From Croceicoccus gelatinilyticus (GTDB taxonomy: Bacteria > Pseudomonadota > Alphaproteobacteria > Sphingomonadales > Sphingomonadaceae), in assembly GCF_018398395.1 (NCBI RefSeq), contig NZ_JAHCBF010000002.1, forward strand, positions 1-64,000: a stretch of 64,000 nucleotides of DNA, written 5' to 3'. Below, piece after piece: positions 25,018 to 34,552 of this stretch. A program made the translations under genes and the position numbers. The first letter of the stretch is position 1, and every line of letters starts with the position of its first letter. The notes below the pieces were generated by a model. It did not search any database. It saw only the letters and a program-made list of their open reading frames with translations, and was not told where the DNA came from.

Positions 25018-26607
25018 TCAGGCGGCGGTCGGCGCAGCCTTGCGGACACCTTCGTCGACGTGTGCTTCGAAGTCGGCGAAGTTGTCGACGAAAAGCTGCA
25101 CCAGCTTCTGCGCGGTGCGGTCGTACTCTTCCTTGTCGCTCCAGGTCGCGCGCGGGTCGAGAATCTGGCTGTCGACGCCCGGCACTGCGACCGGAACCTC
25201 AAAGCCGAAGTTCTCGTCCTTGCGGAATTCGACATTGTTCAGCGAGCCGTCGAGCGCGGCGTTAAGCAGCGCGCGGGTCACCTTGATCGGCATGCGGCTG
25301 CCGGTGCCGTACTGGCCGCCGGTCCAGCCGGTGTTGACCAGCCAGCACTGCGCACCGCCCTGGGCGATGCGTTCCTTCAGCAGGTTGCCATAGACGCTGG
25401 GATGACGCGGCATGAAAGGCGCGCCGAAGCAGGTGCTGAACGTCGCCTGCGGCTCGGTCACGCCGATCTCGGTGCCGGCAACCTTCGCGGTATAGCCCGA
25501 CAGGAAGTAGTACATCGCCTGATCGGGCGTAAGACGCGCGATCGGGGGCAGAACGCCGAAGGCATCGGCGGTCAGCATGATGACGTTCGACGGAACCGGA
25601 CCGAGGTTCTTTTCCGAAGTGTTCGGAATGTACTCGATCGGATAGGCGCCGCGCGTATTCTCGGTCTTCGAAGTGTCGGTAAAGTCGATCTCGCGGGTCT
25701 GTTCGTCCATCGCCACGTTCTCAAGGATCGTGCCGAACATCTTCGTCGTCGCGTAGATTTCCGGCTCGCCCTCTGCCGAGAGGTCGATCATCTTGGCATA
25801 GCAGCCGCCTTCGAAGTTGAAGACCGCCGAATCCGACCAGCCATGTTCGTCATCGCCGATCAGCGTGCGGCTGGCATCGGCCGAAAGCGTGGTCTTGCCC
25901 GTGCCCGAAAGGCCGAAGAAGATCGCGGTCTTGCCGTCCGCGCCGACGTTGGCCGAGCAGTGCATGGGCATGACGCCCTGTTCGGGAAGCAGGTAGTTGA
26001 GAAGGCCAAAGACGCCCTTCTTCATCTCGCCCGAATATTCGGTGTTCGCGATCAGGATCAGCTTTTCGGTGAAGCTGACGGCGATCATCGTGTCGGACAC
26101 GCTGCCGTGGCGTTCCGGATCAGCCTTGAAGCTGGGCAGGTTGATGATGGTGTATTCCGGCTCGAAATCCGCCAGCTCTTCCTCGGTCGGGCGGACCAGC
26201 AGGGTGCGGATGAACAGGTTGTGCCAGGCCAGCTGATTGATGACGCGCACGTTGACGCGATATTCGGGCTGAGAACCGCCGAACAGGTCTGCGACGTAGA
26301 GCTTTTCCTGACCTTTGAGCGCATCGAGCATATCGGCCTTGAGGTTCGCGAAGTGCTCCGCGCTCATCGGCTGGTTGATCTTGCCCCAGTTGATGGTGTC
26401 TTCGGTCTTCTCGTCGCGAACGACGAACTTGTCCTTGACGCTGCGGCCGGTGAAACGGCCGGTGTCGACGACCAGCGGACCATGCGCGGCAAGGCGGCCC
26501 TCACCGTTGGCCAGCGCGTGTTCGACAAGGGCGGCAGTGCCCAGGTTGGAATGAATTTTGGCCCCGGTTTCAATTCCCTGGGCTTCAAGCGGCGTATTGA
26601 GCGACAC
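25018..26607 (-). CDS. pckA: phosphoenolpyruvate carboxykinase (ATP)
   Basis: A 529-residue ATP-dependent PEP carboxykinase converting oxaloacetate plus ATP to PEP, CO2 and ADP, the entry to gluconeogenesis. Motifs are [11 protein letters not shown], the kinase-1a P-loop [13 protein letters not shown] and the metal site [21 protein letters not shown]. The C-terminal mobile segment follows ([17 protein letters not shown]). The start is GTG at 26607, preceded by AGGAGAGAG. Divergent placement opposite chvI is conserved in alphaproteobacteria, where ChvI controls central carbon metabolism. A promoter-like TTTGAC-18-TATGCG lies upstream. Confidence 0.97.
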   Translation of the reverse strand: MSLNTPLEAQGIETGAKIHSNLGTAALVEHALANGEGRLAAHGPLVVDTGRFTGRSVKDKFVVRDEKTEDTINWGKINQPMSAEHFANLKADMLDALKGQEKLYVADLFGGSQPEYRVNVRVINQLAWHNLFIRTLLVRPTEEELADFEPEYTIINLPSFKADPERHGSVSDTMIAVSFTEKLILIANTEYSGEMKKGVFGLLNYLLPEQGVMPMHCSANVGADGKTAIFFGLSGTGKTTLSADASRTLIGDDEHGWSDSAVFNFEGGCYAKMIDLSAEGEPEIYATTKMFGTILENVAMDEQTREIDFTDTSKTENTRGAYPIEYIPNTSEKNLGPVPSNVIMLTADAFGVLPPIARLTPDQAMYYFLSGYTAKVAGTEIGVTEPQATFSTCFGAPFMPRHPSVYGNLLKERIAQGGAQCWLVNTGWTGGQYGTGSRMPIKVTRALLNAALDGSLNNVEFRKDENFGFEVPVAVPGVDSQILDPRATWSDKEEYDRTAQKLVQLFVDNFADFEAHVDEGVRKAAPTAA

Positions 26608-26775
26608 GTCTCTCTCCTGTCAGCGCCCCCGGCCCGTCCTCACGCGATCGGGGGCGAAGCGGCACCGGTCGGCACCGCGACAAATACGGGCTCGTCACGA
26701 ATGGTCGAGCAATAGCCCCGGTGATTCTCCCTCTCTCCGGGTCAGTCCGGCCATGGAGACCGGACCCGCCACAAG

Positions 26776-26805
26776 CGCATAGTCGAGCGGATACGGGAGG
26801 TCAAA
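26776..26805 (-). promoter_or_regulatory. candidate sigma-70 promoter of pckA
   Basis: On the minus strand TTTGAC (26805-26800) and TATGCG (26781-26776) are separated by 18 bases. Transcription would start near 26769, leaving a leader of about 160 bases before the GTG start. Sequence match only. Confidence 0.4.
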
Positions 26806-26863
26806 CCAACTGAAAGTTACATCGGAAACCTTGAAAAATACCATTTTGTTTTCGAGATTTGCC

Positions 26864-26881
26864 GCAACTGCTTAGCAACTG
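26864..26881 (+). promoter_or_regulatory. GCAACTG direct repeat, candidate ChvI operator
   Basis: Two copies of GCAACTG (26864-26870 and 26875-26881) are spaced by exactly 11 bases, one helical turn. This is the geometry bound by dimers of OmpR/PhoB-family regulators such as ChvI. The site lies between the divergent pckA and chvI genes. The rest of this 369-base gap (26608-26976) shows an AT-rich patch around 26830-26860 and no open reading frame worth calling. Confidence 0.45.
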
Positions 26882-26976
26882 GCGGGACCCGGCAATTGGC
26901 GAATCCGTTCATGATTGTCTAAGCGGTGAAATAACAGGGCCGCGAAGCGATCGCGGCACGCAACACGGGATGACGC

Positions 26977-27687
26977 ATGGCGCAGGTAATCGCGCTGGTC
27001 GATGACGACCGGAACATACTCACGGGCCTGTCGATCGCTCTACAGGCCGAAGGGTTCGACACGCGCGTCTATTCCGACGGTTCCGCCGCGCTTGAGGCGT
27101 TGATCGAAAACCCGCCGGATCTGGCGGTTTGCGACATTAAGATGCCCCGGATGGACGGGCTGGAACTGCTGCGCCGCCTTCGGGAAAAAAGCGCGCTGCC
27201 CGTCATTTTCCTGACCAGCAAGACCGACGAGCAGGATGAGGCCATTGGCCTTGCCATGGGTGCTGACGACTACATCGCGAAGCCTTTCTCGCAGCGTCTC
27301 CTGATCGCCCGCATCCGCGCGCTGCTGCGCCGGGAAGAATTGGTTCGTGCTCGCCTGGCGGGCACGAGCAAGGAACCGCCGGCCGAAATCATCACGCGTG
27401 GCCGCCTGGCGATGGAACCGGAACGCCATAGCGTGACGTGGGACGGCAAGCCGGTGTCGCTCACCGTGACCGAGTTCCTGATTCTCGAAGCGCTGGCCCA
27501 GCGGCCGGGCGTGGTGAAGACGCGCAACCAGTTGATGGACGCGGCCTACCAGGACGATGTCTTCGTCGATGATCGCACGATCGACAGCCACATCAAGCGC
27601 CTGCGCCGCAAGTTCCGCGAGGCCGATCCCGAATTCTCCGGCATCTCGACGCTCTACGGGGCAGGCTACAGCTTTGCAGGAGACTGA
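26977..27687 (+). CDS. chvI: OmpR-family response regulator ChvI
   Basis: A 236-residue response regulator. The receiver domain has acidic pocket D9-D11, phospho-acceptor D53 ([12 protein letters not shown]), the switch Thr/Ser in FLTSKTDE and the conserved Lys in YIAKPFS. The C-terminal winged helix contains [20 protein letters not shown] and [15 protein letters not shown]. It partners the membrane kinase ChvG encoded immediately downstream. In alphaproteobacteria ChvGI responds to envelope or acid stress and regulates metabolism and exopolysaccharide genes. Its 3' end overlaps the chvG start by 14 bases. Confidence 0.95.
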   Translation: MAQVIALVDDDRNILTGLSIALQAEGFDTRVYSDGSAALEALIENPPDLAVCDIKMPRMDGLELLRRLREKSALPVIFLTSKTDEQDEAIGLAMGADDYIAKPFSQRLLIARIRALLRREELVRARLAGTSKEPPAEIITRGRLAMEPERHSVTWDGKPVSLTVTEFLILEALAQRPGVVKTRNQLMDAAYQDDVFVDDRTIDSHIKRLRRKFREADPEFSGISTLYGAGYSFAGD

Positions 27688-29299
27688 TCCGCCATCGGGG
27701 CCGACAGAGCCCGAGGCGATTGCGGAAAAGCCGCCGCTAGTCCCCGATCGCCTGTTCTGGACAAGGCGGTTCTCGCTCACCACCCGCATCCTTGCGGTTA
27801 ATGTCCTGATCGTCGGGCTCGTGCTCGGCGGGCTGTTCATTCTCGACACTTATCGCAAGCAGCTGATCGCCGAACGCTTCAAACTCGCGCGATCGGAAGT
27901 CGAGATCATCGCCAACGCGCTGGCCGAAGCCCCGTCGAGCGAACATGCAGCCCTTCTTGCCCGCATCGGCGCCGAACAGCGCCTGCGCCTGCGCACCTTC
28001 GACGCGCTGGGCGAATTGCAGACCGACAGTTTCGTGGTCGGCGAACCGGCCTTCCGCTTCGTCGATCCGGCGGACGAGACCTGGGTGCAGGATTTCGCAC
28101 GCTGGATGGACAAGGCGGTCGACTTCATCGTCGGCGCGCCGCCGGTTGCATCCTACGATCCGGCGATTGACGAGCGGCCTGCCGAAAAGTCCGAGTGGCC
28201 CGAGGTCTTCGTGTCCGAACAAGCGGGGCAAGGCGCGGTCATGCTGCGCTATGCGCCCGATCGCACGCCGGTCATCACCGCTGCTGCCCCTTACGGCGCG
28301 CAAGGCGAAACACTGCTGACGATGCGCAACGCGGTCGACGTCACGCAGTCGGTCCGCTCGGCGCGCCAGACGCTTCTGGTGCTGCTTGCCCTCGGCATCC
28401 TGTTCTCGATCCAGCTCTCTCTGTTCCTTGCGCGCACCATCGTCCAGCCGCTGCAATTGTTGTCCCGCGCAGCGGCCCGCGTGCGTCTTGGCCGTGACCG
28501 CGAAGTGGTCGTGCCCCGCCTGCCCGAACGCGGGGACGAGATCGGGATGCTGGCGCGCGCGCTGTCGGACATGACCGGCGCGCTTCGTGAACGCATCGAC
28601 GCGGGCGAGGCCTTTGCCGCCGATGTCAGTCACGAACTCAAGAACCCCCTCGCCTCGCTGCGCAGCGCGCTCGACACGCTGGAAAACGTCGAGGATCCCG
28701 ACCTTCGCAAGCAGCTGACCGAGATCGCGCAGCAGGACGTGCGCCGCATCGACCGTCTCATCACTGAGATTGCTGAGGCGACCCGCGTCGATGCCGAACT
28801 CTCGCGCACGACGTTCGAGCCGGTCGACCTGCTCTCGCTCGCCCGCAGCGTCATCGGCGGACGCACGATGGCCGCCCGCATCGGTGAGGAACGGGACCTG
28901 ACCTTCGAGGTCGAGAGCGCGCCCATCGGGGCGACGATGATCTCGGGCGATGCCGCGCGGCTCGAGCGCGTGATCGAGAACCTCGTCGACAATGCCGCGG
29001 GCTTTTCGCCGCACGGCGGGCGCATTGCCATTGGCTTTGCCGACCTTGGCGACGAGATCGAGATGACCGTCACCGATGACGGTCCCGGCATTCCTGCTGA
29101 AGAACGCGACAAGGTTTTCGAACGCTTCCACTCGGTCCGCCCCGAGGCTGCCTTCGGCTCGCACAGCGGGCTCGGCCTTGCCATCGCGCGTTCCATCGTC
29201 GTCGCACATGACGGCACGCTGACGATCCGCGACCGCGCGGACGGCGAGTCGGGCGCTGTCATGGTCATCACCCTGCCCGCACTGGAAACCGCATCTTGA
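27674..29299 (+). CDS. chvG: sensor histidine kinase ChvG
   Basis: A 541-residue inner-membrane kinase. One membrane span at about residues 37-58 is followed by a periplasmic sensor region of roughly 170 residues and a second span near 230-255. Next come HAMP, the HisKA box ([17 protein letters not shown]), and the ATPase N, G1 and G2 boxes ([36 protein letters not shown]). No ATG fits. TTG at 27674 inside the chvI end is the most plausible start, giving a protein that begins QETDPPSG after the initiator. It is co-transcribed with chvI and followed by the PTS regulatory genes, the standard alphaproteobacterial order. Confidence 0.92.
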   Translation: MQETDPPSGPTEPEAIAEKPPLVPDRLFWTRRFSLTTRILAVNVLIVGLVLGGLFILDTYRKQLIAERFKLARSEVEIIANALAEAPSSEHAALLARIGAEQRLRLRTFDALGELQTDSFVVGEPAFRFVDPADETWVQDFARWMDKAVDFIVGAPPVASYDPAIDERPAEKSEWPEVFVSEQAGQGAVMLRYAPDRTPVITAAAPYGAQGETLLTMRNAVDVTQSVRSARQTLLVLLALGILFSIQLSLFLARTIVQPLQLLSRAAARVRLGRDREVVVPRLPERGDEIGMLARALSDMTGALRERIDAGEAFAADVSHELKNPLASLRSALDTLENVEDPDLRKQLTEIAQQDVRRIDRLITEIAEATRVDAELSRTTFEPVDLLSLARSVIGGRTMAARIGEERDLTFEVESAPIGATMISGDAARLERVIENLVDNAAGFSPHGGRIAIGFADLGDEIEMTVTDDGPGIPAEERDKVFERFHSVRPEAAFGSHSGLGLAIARSIVVAHDGTLTIRDRADGESGAVMVITLPALETAS

Positions 29300-29724
29300 G
29301 CGACGTGACGCACCAAGCGACCTGCGTTGCCATCGATGGCCGCGCGATCCTGATCGAAGGCGAACCGGGGACCGGCAAGACGAGCCTCGCCCTCGCCCTG
29401 ATCGACCGCGGGGCGACCCTCGTCGGCGACGATGGCGTCCTGCTCGAACAGCGTGATGGCCACCTCTGGGCCCTGCCCCATCCCATTACGCGCGGGCTGA
29501 TCGAGGTTCGCAATGTCGGCATCGCGGCCATGCCCTGCGACGAGGCTCCGGTCGCGCTGCTGATCACGCTCGACGCTGCGGCCCCGCGGCACGTCGAAGG
29601 GCCGACCGCTATTCAGCGCGGGGGCATTGCCCTGCCCTCGCTCACGCTCTGGCCCGAAAGCCCGGTGCTGGCGATCCGTGCCGAAATGGCATTGTCGATG
29701 CACGGGCTGGCATTGCATGGCTGA
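29296..29724 (+). CDS. hprK: short HPr kinase/phosphorylase
   Basis: A 142-residue HprK made up of only the C-terminal kinase domain, the usual alphaproteobacterial form (about half the length of Firmicutes HprK). The Walker A motif is GEPGTGKTSLALAL and the second signature region DDGVLLEQRDG. It should phosphorylate a serine of HPr, encoded 1.9 kb downstream, in the nitrogen-type or regulatory PTS. The start is TTG at 29296, overlapping the chvG stop as TTGA. The rapZ start overlaps its 3' end by 8 bases. The capping and phosphorylase-specific segments of the long form are not seen. Confidence 0.92.
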   Translation: MSDVTHQATCVAIDGRAILIEGEPGTGKTSLALALIDRGATLVGDDGVLLEQRDGHLWALPHPITRGLIEVRNVGIAAMPCDEAPVALLITLDAAAPRHVEGPTAIQRGGIALPSLTLWPESPVLAIRAEMALSMHGLALHG

Positions 29725-30697
29725 CGGCGGCGCAACAAACGGGCATAGCTTCGAACAGATCATGCTTTCCGACTCGCCCGATCGGCCCACCCGGGTCCTG
29801 CTCGTTACCGGCCTGCTCGGCGCAGGCAAGACAACCGCATTACGCGCGCTCGAAGATCTCGGGTGGGAGCCGGTGGACAACTTTCCCGTCCGCCTGATCT
29901 CCCGCCTCCTCCACACCGCCCCCGGTCCCGGCAGCGAGCATGGCTCCGACGATGAGGCCGCGCCGCTGGCCATCGGCTTCGATTCGCGCACCCGCGGGTT
30001 CGACCCGCACGCCGTCATGGCCGAGATCGAGGCCTTGGCCGAGGCGGAGGGCATCGCGTTCTCCACGCTCTACCTCGACTGCGGCGCCGAAGAGCTGGAA
30101 CGCCGCTACAACGAAACCCGCCGCCGCCACCCGCTCGCAGGCGACCGCCCCGTCGCAGCGGGCATCGCGGCAGAGCGCGAGATGATGGAACCGCTGCGCC
30201 GCTGGGCCGACGTGGTGATTTCCACGACCGAGTTTTCGACCAATGACCTTGGCCGCACGATCCGCGAACTTTTCGCACCCACCGCGCCGCAGGAAATGAC
30301 CGTCACGGTCTCCAGCTTCGGCTTTTCGCGCGGAATGGTGCCGACCGCCGACTTGGTCTTCGACATGCGCTTCCTCGACAATCCGCACTGGGACGAGGCA
30401 CTGCGCCCACTAACTGGCCGGGACGAACCGGTGAAGGAACACATCCGCAAGGACACGGCCTGGGGCGAGGCGTTCGACCGGATCCGCGATCTCGTCCTGT
30501 TCCTGCTGCCCCGCTACGAAGCGCAGGGGAAGGCATATGTGAACATCGCCTTTGGTTGCACGGGCGGGAAACACCGCTCGGTCTTTTCGGCAGAAAGTCT
30601 AGCTGACGCGCTTCGCAAAGCAGGGCATTCCCCTACGGTGCTGCATCGCAACCTTGACTCGGCCCATACCGATCTGGTCGAAGGCGCGACCCGCTGA
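29717..30697 (+). CDS. rapZ: RapZ-like nucleotide-binding protein
   Basis: A 326-residue P-loop protein of the RapZ (YvcJ) family. The Walker A region reads VTGLLGAGKTTALRALED, with leucine where most family members have serine (GLSGAGK). The family signatures WEPVDNFPVRLI, FLDCGAEELERRY-like (YLDCGAEELERRYNETRRRHPL), VFDMRFLDNPHW and FGCTGGKHRSV are all present. The C-terminal domain that binds small RNAs or glucosamine-6-phosphate in E. coli is present in length. In alphaproteobacteria its position between hprK and the PTS genes is conserved. ATG at 29717 chosen. Confidence 0.93.
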   Translation: MADGGATNGHSFEQIMLSDSPDRPTRVLLVTGLLGAGKTTALRALEDLGWEPVDNFPVRLISRLLHTAPGPGSEHGSDDEAAPLAIGFDSRTRGFDPHAVMAEIEALAEAEGIAFSTLYLDCGAEELERRYNETRRRHPLAGDRPVAAGIAAEREMMEPLRRWADVVISTTEFSTNDLGRTIRELFAPTAPQEMTVTVSSFGFSRGMVPTADLVFDMRFLDNPHWDEALRPLTGRDEPVKEHIRKDTAWGEAFDRIRDLVLFLLPRYEAQGKAYVNIAFGCTGGKHRSVFSAESLADALRKAGHSPTVLHRNLDSAHTDLVEGATR

Positions 30698-30787
30698 TGA
30701 CCTTGCACGATTCATTGCCGCCCATGGGCGATCAAGTGCAGGTTCATCTCGATTCGGGCAGCTTGGACAGGCTGCGTTAGGAACTTC

Positions 30788-31192
30788 ATGATTGGCCTCA
30801 TTCTCGTAACTCACGGCAATCTCGCGGAAGAATTCGTTCGCGCGATGGAACACGTGGTCGGTCCGCAGGATGATGTCGTGCCGGTGTGCATCGGCCCGAA
30901 CGACGACATGGAGCAGCGCCGCAGCGAGATTCGCGACGCGATCGCCTCTGTCGATTCGGGCAAGGGCGTGATCGTGCTGACTGATCTTTTCGGCGGCACG
31001 CCGTCGAACCTGGCGATTTCGCTGCTGAACGCAGGGTCGGTCGAAGTCATCGCTGGCATCAACCTGCCGATGCTGATCCGCCTTGCCGGTGCGCGCACCG
31101 AACTCAGCGTGACGCAGGCCGTTGCCGCCGCGCGCGATGCGGGGCGCAACTACATCACCATCGCTTCCGAATTCCTGGGTCAGGACGCATGA
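30788..31192 (+). CDS. PTS EIIA component, mannose family
   Basis: A 134-residue stand-alone EIIA(Man)-type protein. The phosphorylated histidine is H9 in MIGLILVTHGNLAEEF. Further family marks are VLTDLFGGTPSNLAISLL and INLPMLIRLA. No EIIB, EIIC or EIID genes are present, so it is regulatory rather than sugar-transporting. It is typical of the alphaproteobacterial PTS that signals carbon/nitrogen state to HprK and ChvGI. A 90-base gap separates it from rapZ, and its end overlaps ptsH by 4 bases. Confidence 0.94.
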   Translation: MIGLILVTHGNLAEEFVRAMEHVVGPQDDVVPVCIGPNDDMEQRRSEIRDAIASVDSGKGVIVLTDLFGGTPSNLAISLLNAGSVEVIAGINLPMLIRLAGARTELSVTQAVAAARDAGRNYITIASEFLGQDA

Positions 31193-31479
31193 GCGAGGCC
31201 GGACAGGCGCACCGCCGCCGCGTCACGATCTGCAACCAGCGCGGGCTTCATGCACGCGCCAGCGCCAAGTTCGTCGGCATGGTCGCGGAATTTCCCGCAG
31301 GCACCAGCGTCCGCGTCGTGCGCGAGGGGAACGAGGCTGCAGGCGGCTCGATCCTCGGCCTGATGATGCTGGGTGCGGCCAAGGGCGACGAGATCGAAAT
31401 CATCACCGGCGGTCCCGCAGGGGCCGAGGCGCTGGAGAAGCTCTGCGCGCTGGTTGAGGACCGCTTCGGCGAAGAATAG
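31189..31479 (+). CDS. ptsH: phosphocarrier protein HPr
   Basis: A 96-residue HPr. The catalytic H21 lies in GLHARASAKF, and the regulatory serine S54 (AAGGSILGLMML) is the likely target of the HprK encoded upstream. Length and motif spacing are standard. It receives phosphate from enzyme I (ptsP, not in the window) and passes it to the EIIA encoded just upstream, whose stop overlaps its ATG. Confidence 0.96.
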   Translation: MSEAGQAHRRRVTICNQRGLHARASAKFVGMVAEFPAGTSVRVVREGNEAAGGSILGLMMLGAAKGDEIEIITGGPAGAEALEKLCALVEDRFGEE

Positions 31480-31491
31480 GCAAACCGGGCC

Positions 31492-32286
31492 ATGCGCCTC
31501 ATCACCGGTCTCTCCAATCCCACGATCAAGTACCTGCGTTCGCTGCGCGACAAGAAGCACCGGCGGCGCGAAGGGCGTTTTCTCGCCGAGGGCTTGCGCC
31601 TGCTGACCGACGCGCGCGAAACCGGGCACTTGCCGGAGATGCTGGTCATGGCCGAAGGGCGCGATCCGCACCCGCTGCTGGACACTCTGATCGAAGCAGT
31701 CGAGGCCGCAAACGGCGACGTGATCGAGGTATCGGAAGCGGCACTTTCCAAGATCACCGGCAAGGACAATCCGCAGGCGGTCTGCGGCGTTTTTGCAGAG
31801 TTCGACACGGGGCTGGAGCGGATCGACCGTTCGTCGGCCCCGCTGATCCTCGTGGCGCAGGCGATGCGCGATCCGGGCAACCTCGGCACGATGCTGCGCA
31901 CGGCCGACGCGGTCGGTGCGGGTGGGCTGATCCTTGTCGACGATTGCGCCGATCCGTTCAGCGTCGAGGCCGTGCGTGCCAGCATGGGCGCGGTCTTCAC
32001 CGTCCCGCTGGCGCAGGCGCGATGGGACGAATTCCAGGGCTGGCTGCGCAGCGGCGAAGGCCAGCTCGTCGCTGCGTCCCTGCGCGAACCGCACGATTAC
32101 CGCGAGGCGCCTTACGCGGCGCCGTGCTTCGTCATGGTCGGCAACGAATCGCGCGGGCTGCCCGAGGAATACGAGGTCGAATGCGACTTGCGCGTCACGA
32201 TCCCGATGCTGGGCCGTGCAGACAGCCTCAACGCCTCGATCGCCGGTGCGGTTCTGGCTTACGAGGCGCTGGCCAAGCTGCGCTAA
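31492..32286 (+). CDS. TrmH/SpoU family RNA 2'-O-methyltransferase
   Basis: A 264-residue SPOUT-class methyltransferase. The N-terminal substrate-binding domain (LSNPTIKYLRSLRDKKHRRR, GRFLAEGLRLL) is followed by the knotted SAM-binding domain. Motif 1 is RDPGNLGTMLRTADAVGA, motif 2 VGNESRGLPEEYE and motif 3 IPMLGRADSLNASIAGAVL. It resembles RlmB/TrmH relatives acting on rRNA or tRNA; the exact nucleotide cannot be assigned. It starts 12 bases after ptsH and converges with the lipoprotein gene. Confidence 0.92.
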   Translation: MRLITGLSNPTIKYLRSLRDKKHRRREGRFLAEGLRLLTDARETGHLPEMLVMAEGRDPHPLLDTLIEAVEAANGDVIEVSEAALSKITGKDNPQAVCGVFAEFDTGLERIDRSSAPLILVAQAMRDPGNLGTMLRTADAVGAGGLILVDDCADPFSVEAVRASMGAVFTVPLAQARWDEFQGWLRSGEGQLVAASLREPHDYREAPYAAPCFVMVGNESRGLPEEYEVECDLRVTIPMLGRADSLNASIAGAVLAYEALAKLR

Positions 32287-32289
32287 GCG

Positions 32290-33000
32290 TCAGTCGCCGG
32301 CGATGAAGGCGGTGATTTCCCAGCCGCGATCGGAGCGGTCTACGATCAGGCGATAGTCGACAAGGCTGCGAAGGCTGGCTTCGGCGACATATCCAATCGA
32401 TGCGTCGGTCAGTGACCGAACCTCGACGAACCCGTCTGTCGGCACTGACTCGCGGCCGACCGGCATCACGAAGTCATGGCTGAGACTGCCCAGCTTTTCG
32501 GATTTCGCAGCCGCCTTGGCGCGCAAGGGCACGTGGTTTCCGATGACGTAATAGGTTTCGAACGGATCGTCGGTTTCGGGGGCGCGCTCGAAAGACCAAG
32601 GCATCGCGGCATGGTCGCGGCGGTCGCTGGCGCAGCCGAGATAGGCCAACTTGTCCAGCGCATCCCAAAGCGTGTCGTCGGCATCGAGGCGGCGGCGGAA
32701 TTCGTCGATCCCTGCACCGCCCCCGAAATCGAGTTCGATGGCCGGATGCGACAGCGCGACCATCGCGTCGCTGTCACGGTTCTCGATGGCCGCATCAAGC
32801 GATCCGCGGAAGGATACGAAGCCCGGCAGGTCCGCACACTCGTCCATCGGCGCGTAGGGACCTTCGGCGAGCTTGCCGTTCGCCATCGCCACGGGAACGG
32901 GTTCGACCACCGCCAGTGCCGTTTCGGCCGTGCGGGATTCGGCGGTGCACGCGGCGATGAATATGGCCAGGGCAGCCGCCCCGGCGGCCCTGTAGTTCAT
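32290..33000 (-). CDS. putative lipoprotein with C-terminal SH3-like domain
   Basis: A 236-residue protein with a lipoprotein signal (hydrophobic AAALAIFIAAC, cysteine at about 18). An uncharacterised central domain carries SFRGSLDAAIENRDSDAMVAL and GGGAGIDEFRRRL. The C-terminal region about 150-210 (NHVPLRAKAAAKSEKLGSLS, GFVEVRSLTDASIGYVAEASL) resembles a bacterial SH3 domain, which often binds peptidoglycan. Relatives in sphingomonads are hypothetical proteins. It is convergent with the RNA methyltransferase and 11 bases upstream of nothing in the same strand except rmuC, which precedes it. Confidence 0.75.
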   Translation of the reverse strand: MNYRAAGAAALAIFIAACTAESRTAETALAVVEPVPVAMANGKLAEGPYAPMDECADLPGFVSFRGSLDAAIENRDSDAMVALSHPAIELDFGGGAGIDEFRRRLDADDTLWDALDKLAYLGCASDRRDHAAMPWSFERAPETDDPFETYYVIGNHVPLRAKAAAKSEKLGSLSHDFVMPVGRESVPTDGFVEVRSLTDASIGYVAEASLRSLVDYRLIVDRSDRGWEITAFIAGD

Positions 33001-33011
33001 GTGGCCTGCCT

Positions 33012-34448
33012 TCAGTCGTTCTTGCGGTCGTTCGCTACCGAAAGCATCGAAACCTCTGCCGGTTCCCCGGAAACGTCTTCCTTGCCGTACCGCGGCGCAG
33101 CCTCGACCAGCGGCACGTCCTCGATCTCGCGCTTGCCAATCTCGATATTTTTATCACGCAGCTTTCGCGCCGAAACCAAAACGCGGCTCTCAAGACTCCG
33201 CCCAAAATCGTTGAAGCTGTTCACCGCCCTACCGAGGTGGGTGCCAACTTTTCCGAGGTCCTCAAGCACCTTGGCGAGGCGGTCGTGGAGTTCGGCCCCG
33301 AGCTCTCCGATTTCTCGTGCATCCTTGGCCAGCCCATCCTGACGCCAAACCTGTGCAACGGTGCGCGCAATCGCGACGAGATTGGTCGGCGTTGCTAGCA
33401 GCACACGATTGTCGAAGGCGTAATCCCAAAGTTGCGGATCATGTTCGAGCGCGGCGGAAACGAAGTGCTCACCCGGCACAAACATCACGACATAGTCAGG
33501 CGCTTCTTCAAACTGGTTCTGATAGGACTTTGTCCCCAATGCCTGAACATGGGATCGCATTGACTTGGCATGAGCATCGAGCGCGGTCGACCTCGCCTCC
33601 TCGTTGTCCGCTTCGTAAGCGTCTTGATAGGCGTTGAGCGAAACCTTGGCGTCGATAACAAGGATTTTTCCGCCGGGAATTCGCACAATAGCATCCGGTC
33701 GTAGTCGGCCCTCATCAGTCGTCATCGACTGTTCGAGCATGAAGTCGGTGTGCTCAGAGAGACCGCAAGTCTCGAGCACATTTTTCAGCTGCTGCTCACC
33801 CCATCGTCCGCGTGCCTTAGGCGCATTGCGTAGTGAATTACCCAACCTTGCTGCCTCTGCGCGCACCTGTTCCTGCCCCAACCGCATTTGTTCGATCACA
33901 CCCGACAGGCTGCCGAAATCCTTGACCCGCTTTTCCTCCAGCGCGGCGACCTGGTCTTCATAAGCCTTGAGCCGCGCGCCGACCGGATCGAGCAACGCCT
34001 TGATCTTCTCGGCATTGGTCTTCTCGCTTTCGGAAAACCGTTCATTCGCGCGTTCGAGGAAGCGGGCCTGCGCGCCTTCCAGCGCTTTCGTGCCCATCGC
34101 CTCGAACTGCTTGCCCAGTTCCTCGCGCGCTTCCTTCAGCATCGCCTCGCGCTCGATCAGGTTGGCGCGGTCCTTGTTGAGTTCGGCGACCTGTACGCGC
34201 AGGCCATCGAGCTGCAATCGCGCTTCACCAAGCTGCTCGTCCAGCGCCGCGGCCTTGTCCGCCCGCTCGCTCATCGTCGCGAGTTCGGCGATGGCGGTGC
34301 GGAACTTCTCGTCCAGCGCTTTCGCCTCTGCATCACGCTCGCCATGACGTTCCCGCCAGTCGGCTACGGGCCGCCCGCCGAGATACCAGCCGAGCCCCAG
34401 ACCGACGACGAGAGCAACGATGACGAGAACGAGCGCAAGAATATCCAT
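33012..34448 (-). CDS. rmuC: DNA recombination protein RmuC
   Basis: A 478-residue RmuC. An N-terminal membrane anchor (LALVLVIVALVVGLGLGWYLGG) precedes a long coiled coil (about 45-180). The conserved nuclease-like core carries RGRWGEQQLKNVLETCGLSEH, ILVIDAKVSLNAYQDAYEAD and FVPGEHFVSAALEHDPQLWDYA. RmuC limits inversions at repeats, but its biochemical activity is unsettled. The ATG at 34448 is preferred; one five codons upstream is possible. The part encoding the core (about 33130-33890) has clearly more A/T at wobble positions than the coiled-coil part, suggesting a recombined segment. Confidence 0.93.
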   Translation of the reverse strand: MDILALVLVIVALVVGLGLGWYLGGRPVADWRERHGERDAEAKALDEKFRTAIAELATMSERADKAAALDEQLGEARLQLDGLRVQVAELNKDRANLIEREAMLKEAREELGKQFEAMGTKALEGAQARFLERANERFSESEKTNAEKIKALLDPVGARLKAYEDQVAALEEKRVKDFGSLSGVIEQMRLGQEQVRAEAARLGNSLRNAPKARGRWGEQQLKNVLETCGLSEHTDFMLEQSMTTDEGRLRPDAIVRIPGGKILVIDAKVSLNAYQDAYEADNEEARSTALDAHAKSMRSHVQALGTKSYQNQFEEAPDYVVMFVPGEHFVSAALEHDPQLWDYAFDNRVLLATPTNLVAIARTVAQVWRQDGLAKDAREIGELGAELHDRLAKVLEDLGKVGTHLGRAVNSFNDFGRSLESRVLVSARKLRDKNIEIGKREIEDVPLVEAAPRYGKEDVSGEPAEVSMLSVANDRKND

Positions 34449-34552
34449 CAGGGGAACATACATCGAACATCGCGCAAGGCAAACAGCCGGTCCGCCCGCT
34501 TCGGAACTTCTCCCCCGCTTCGTCCGTCAGTCAGGGGAAAAGGAGAATTTCG

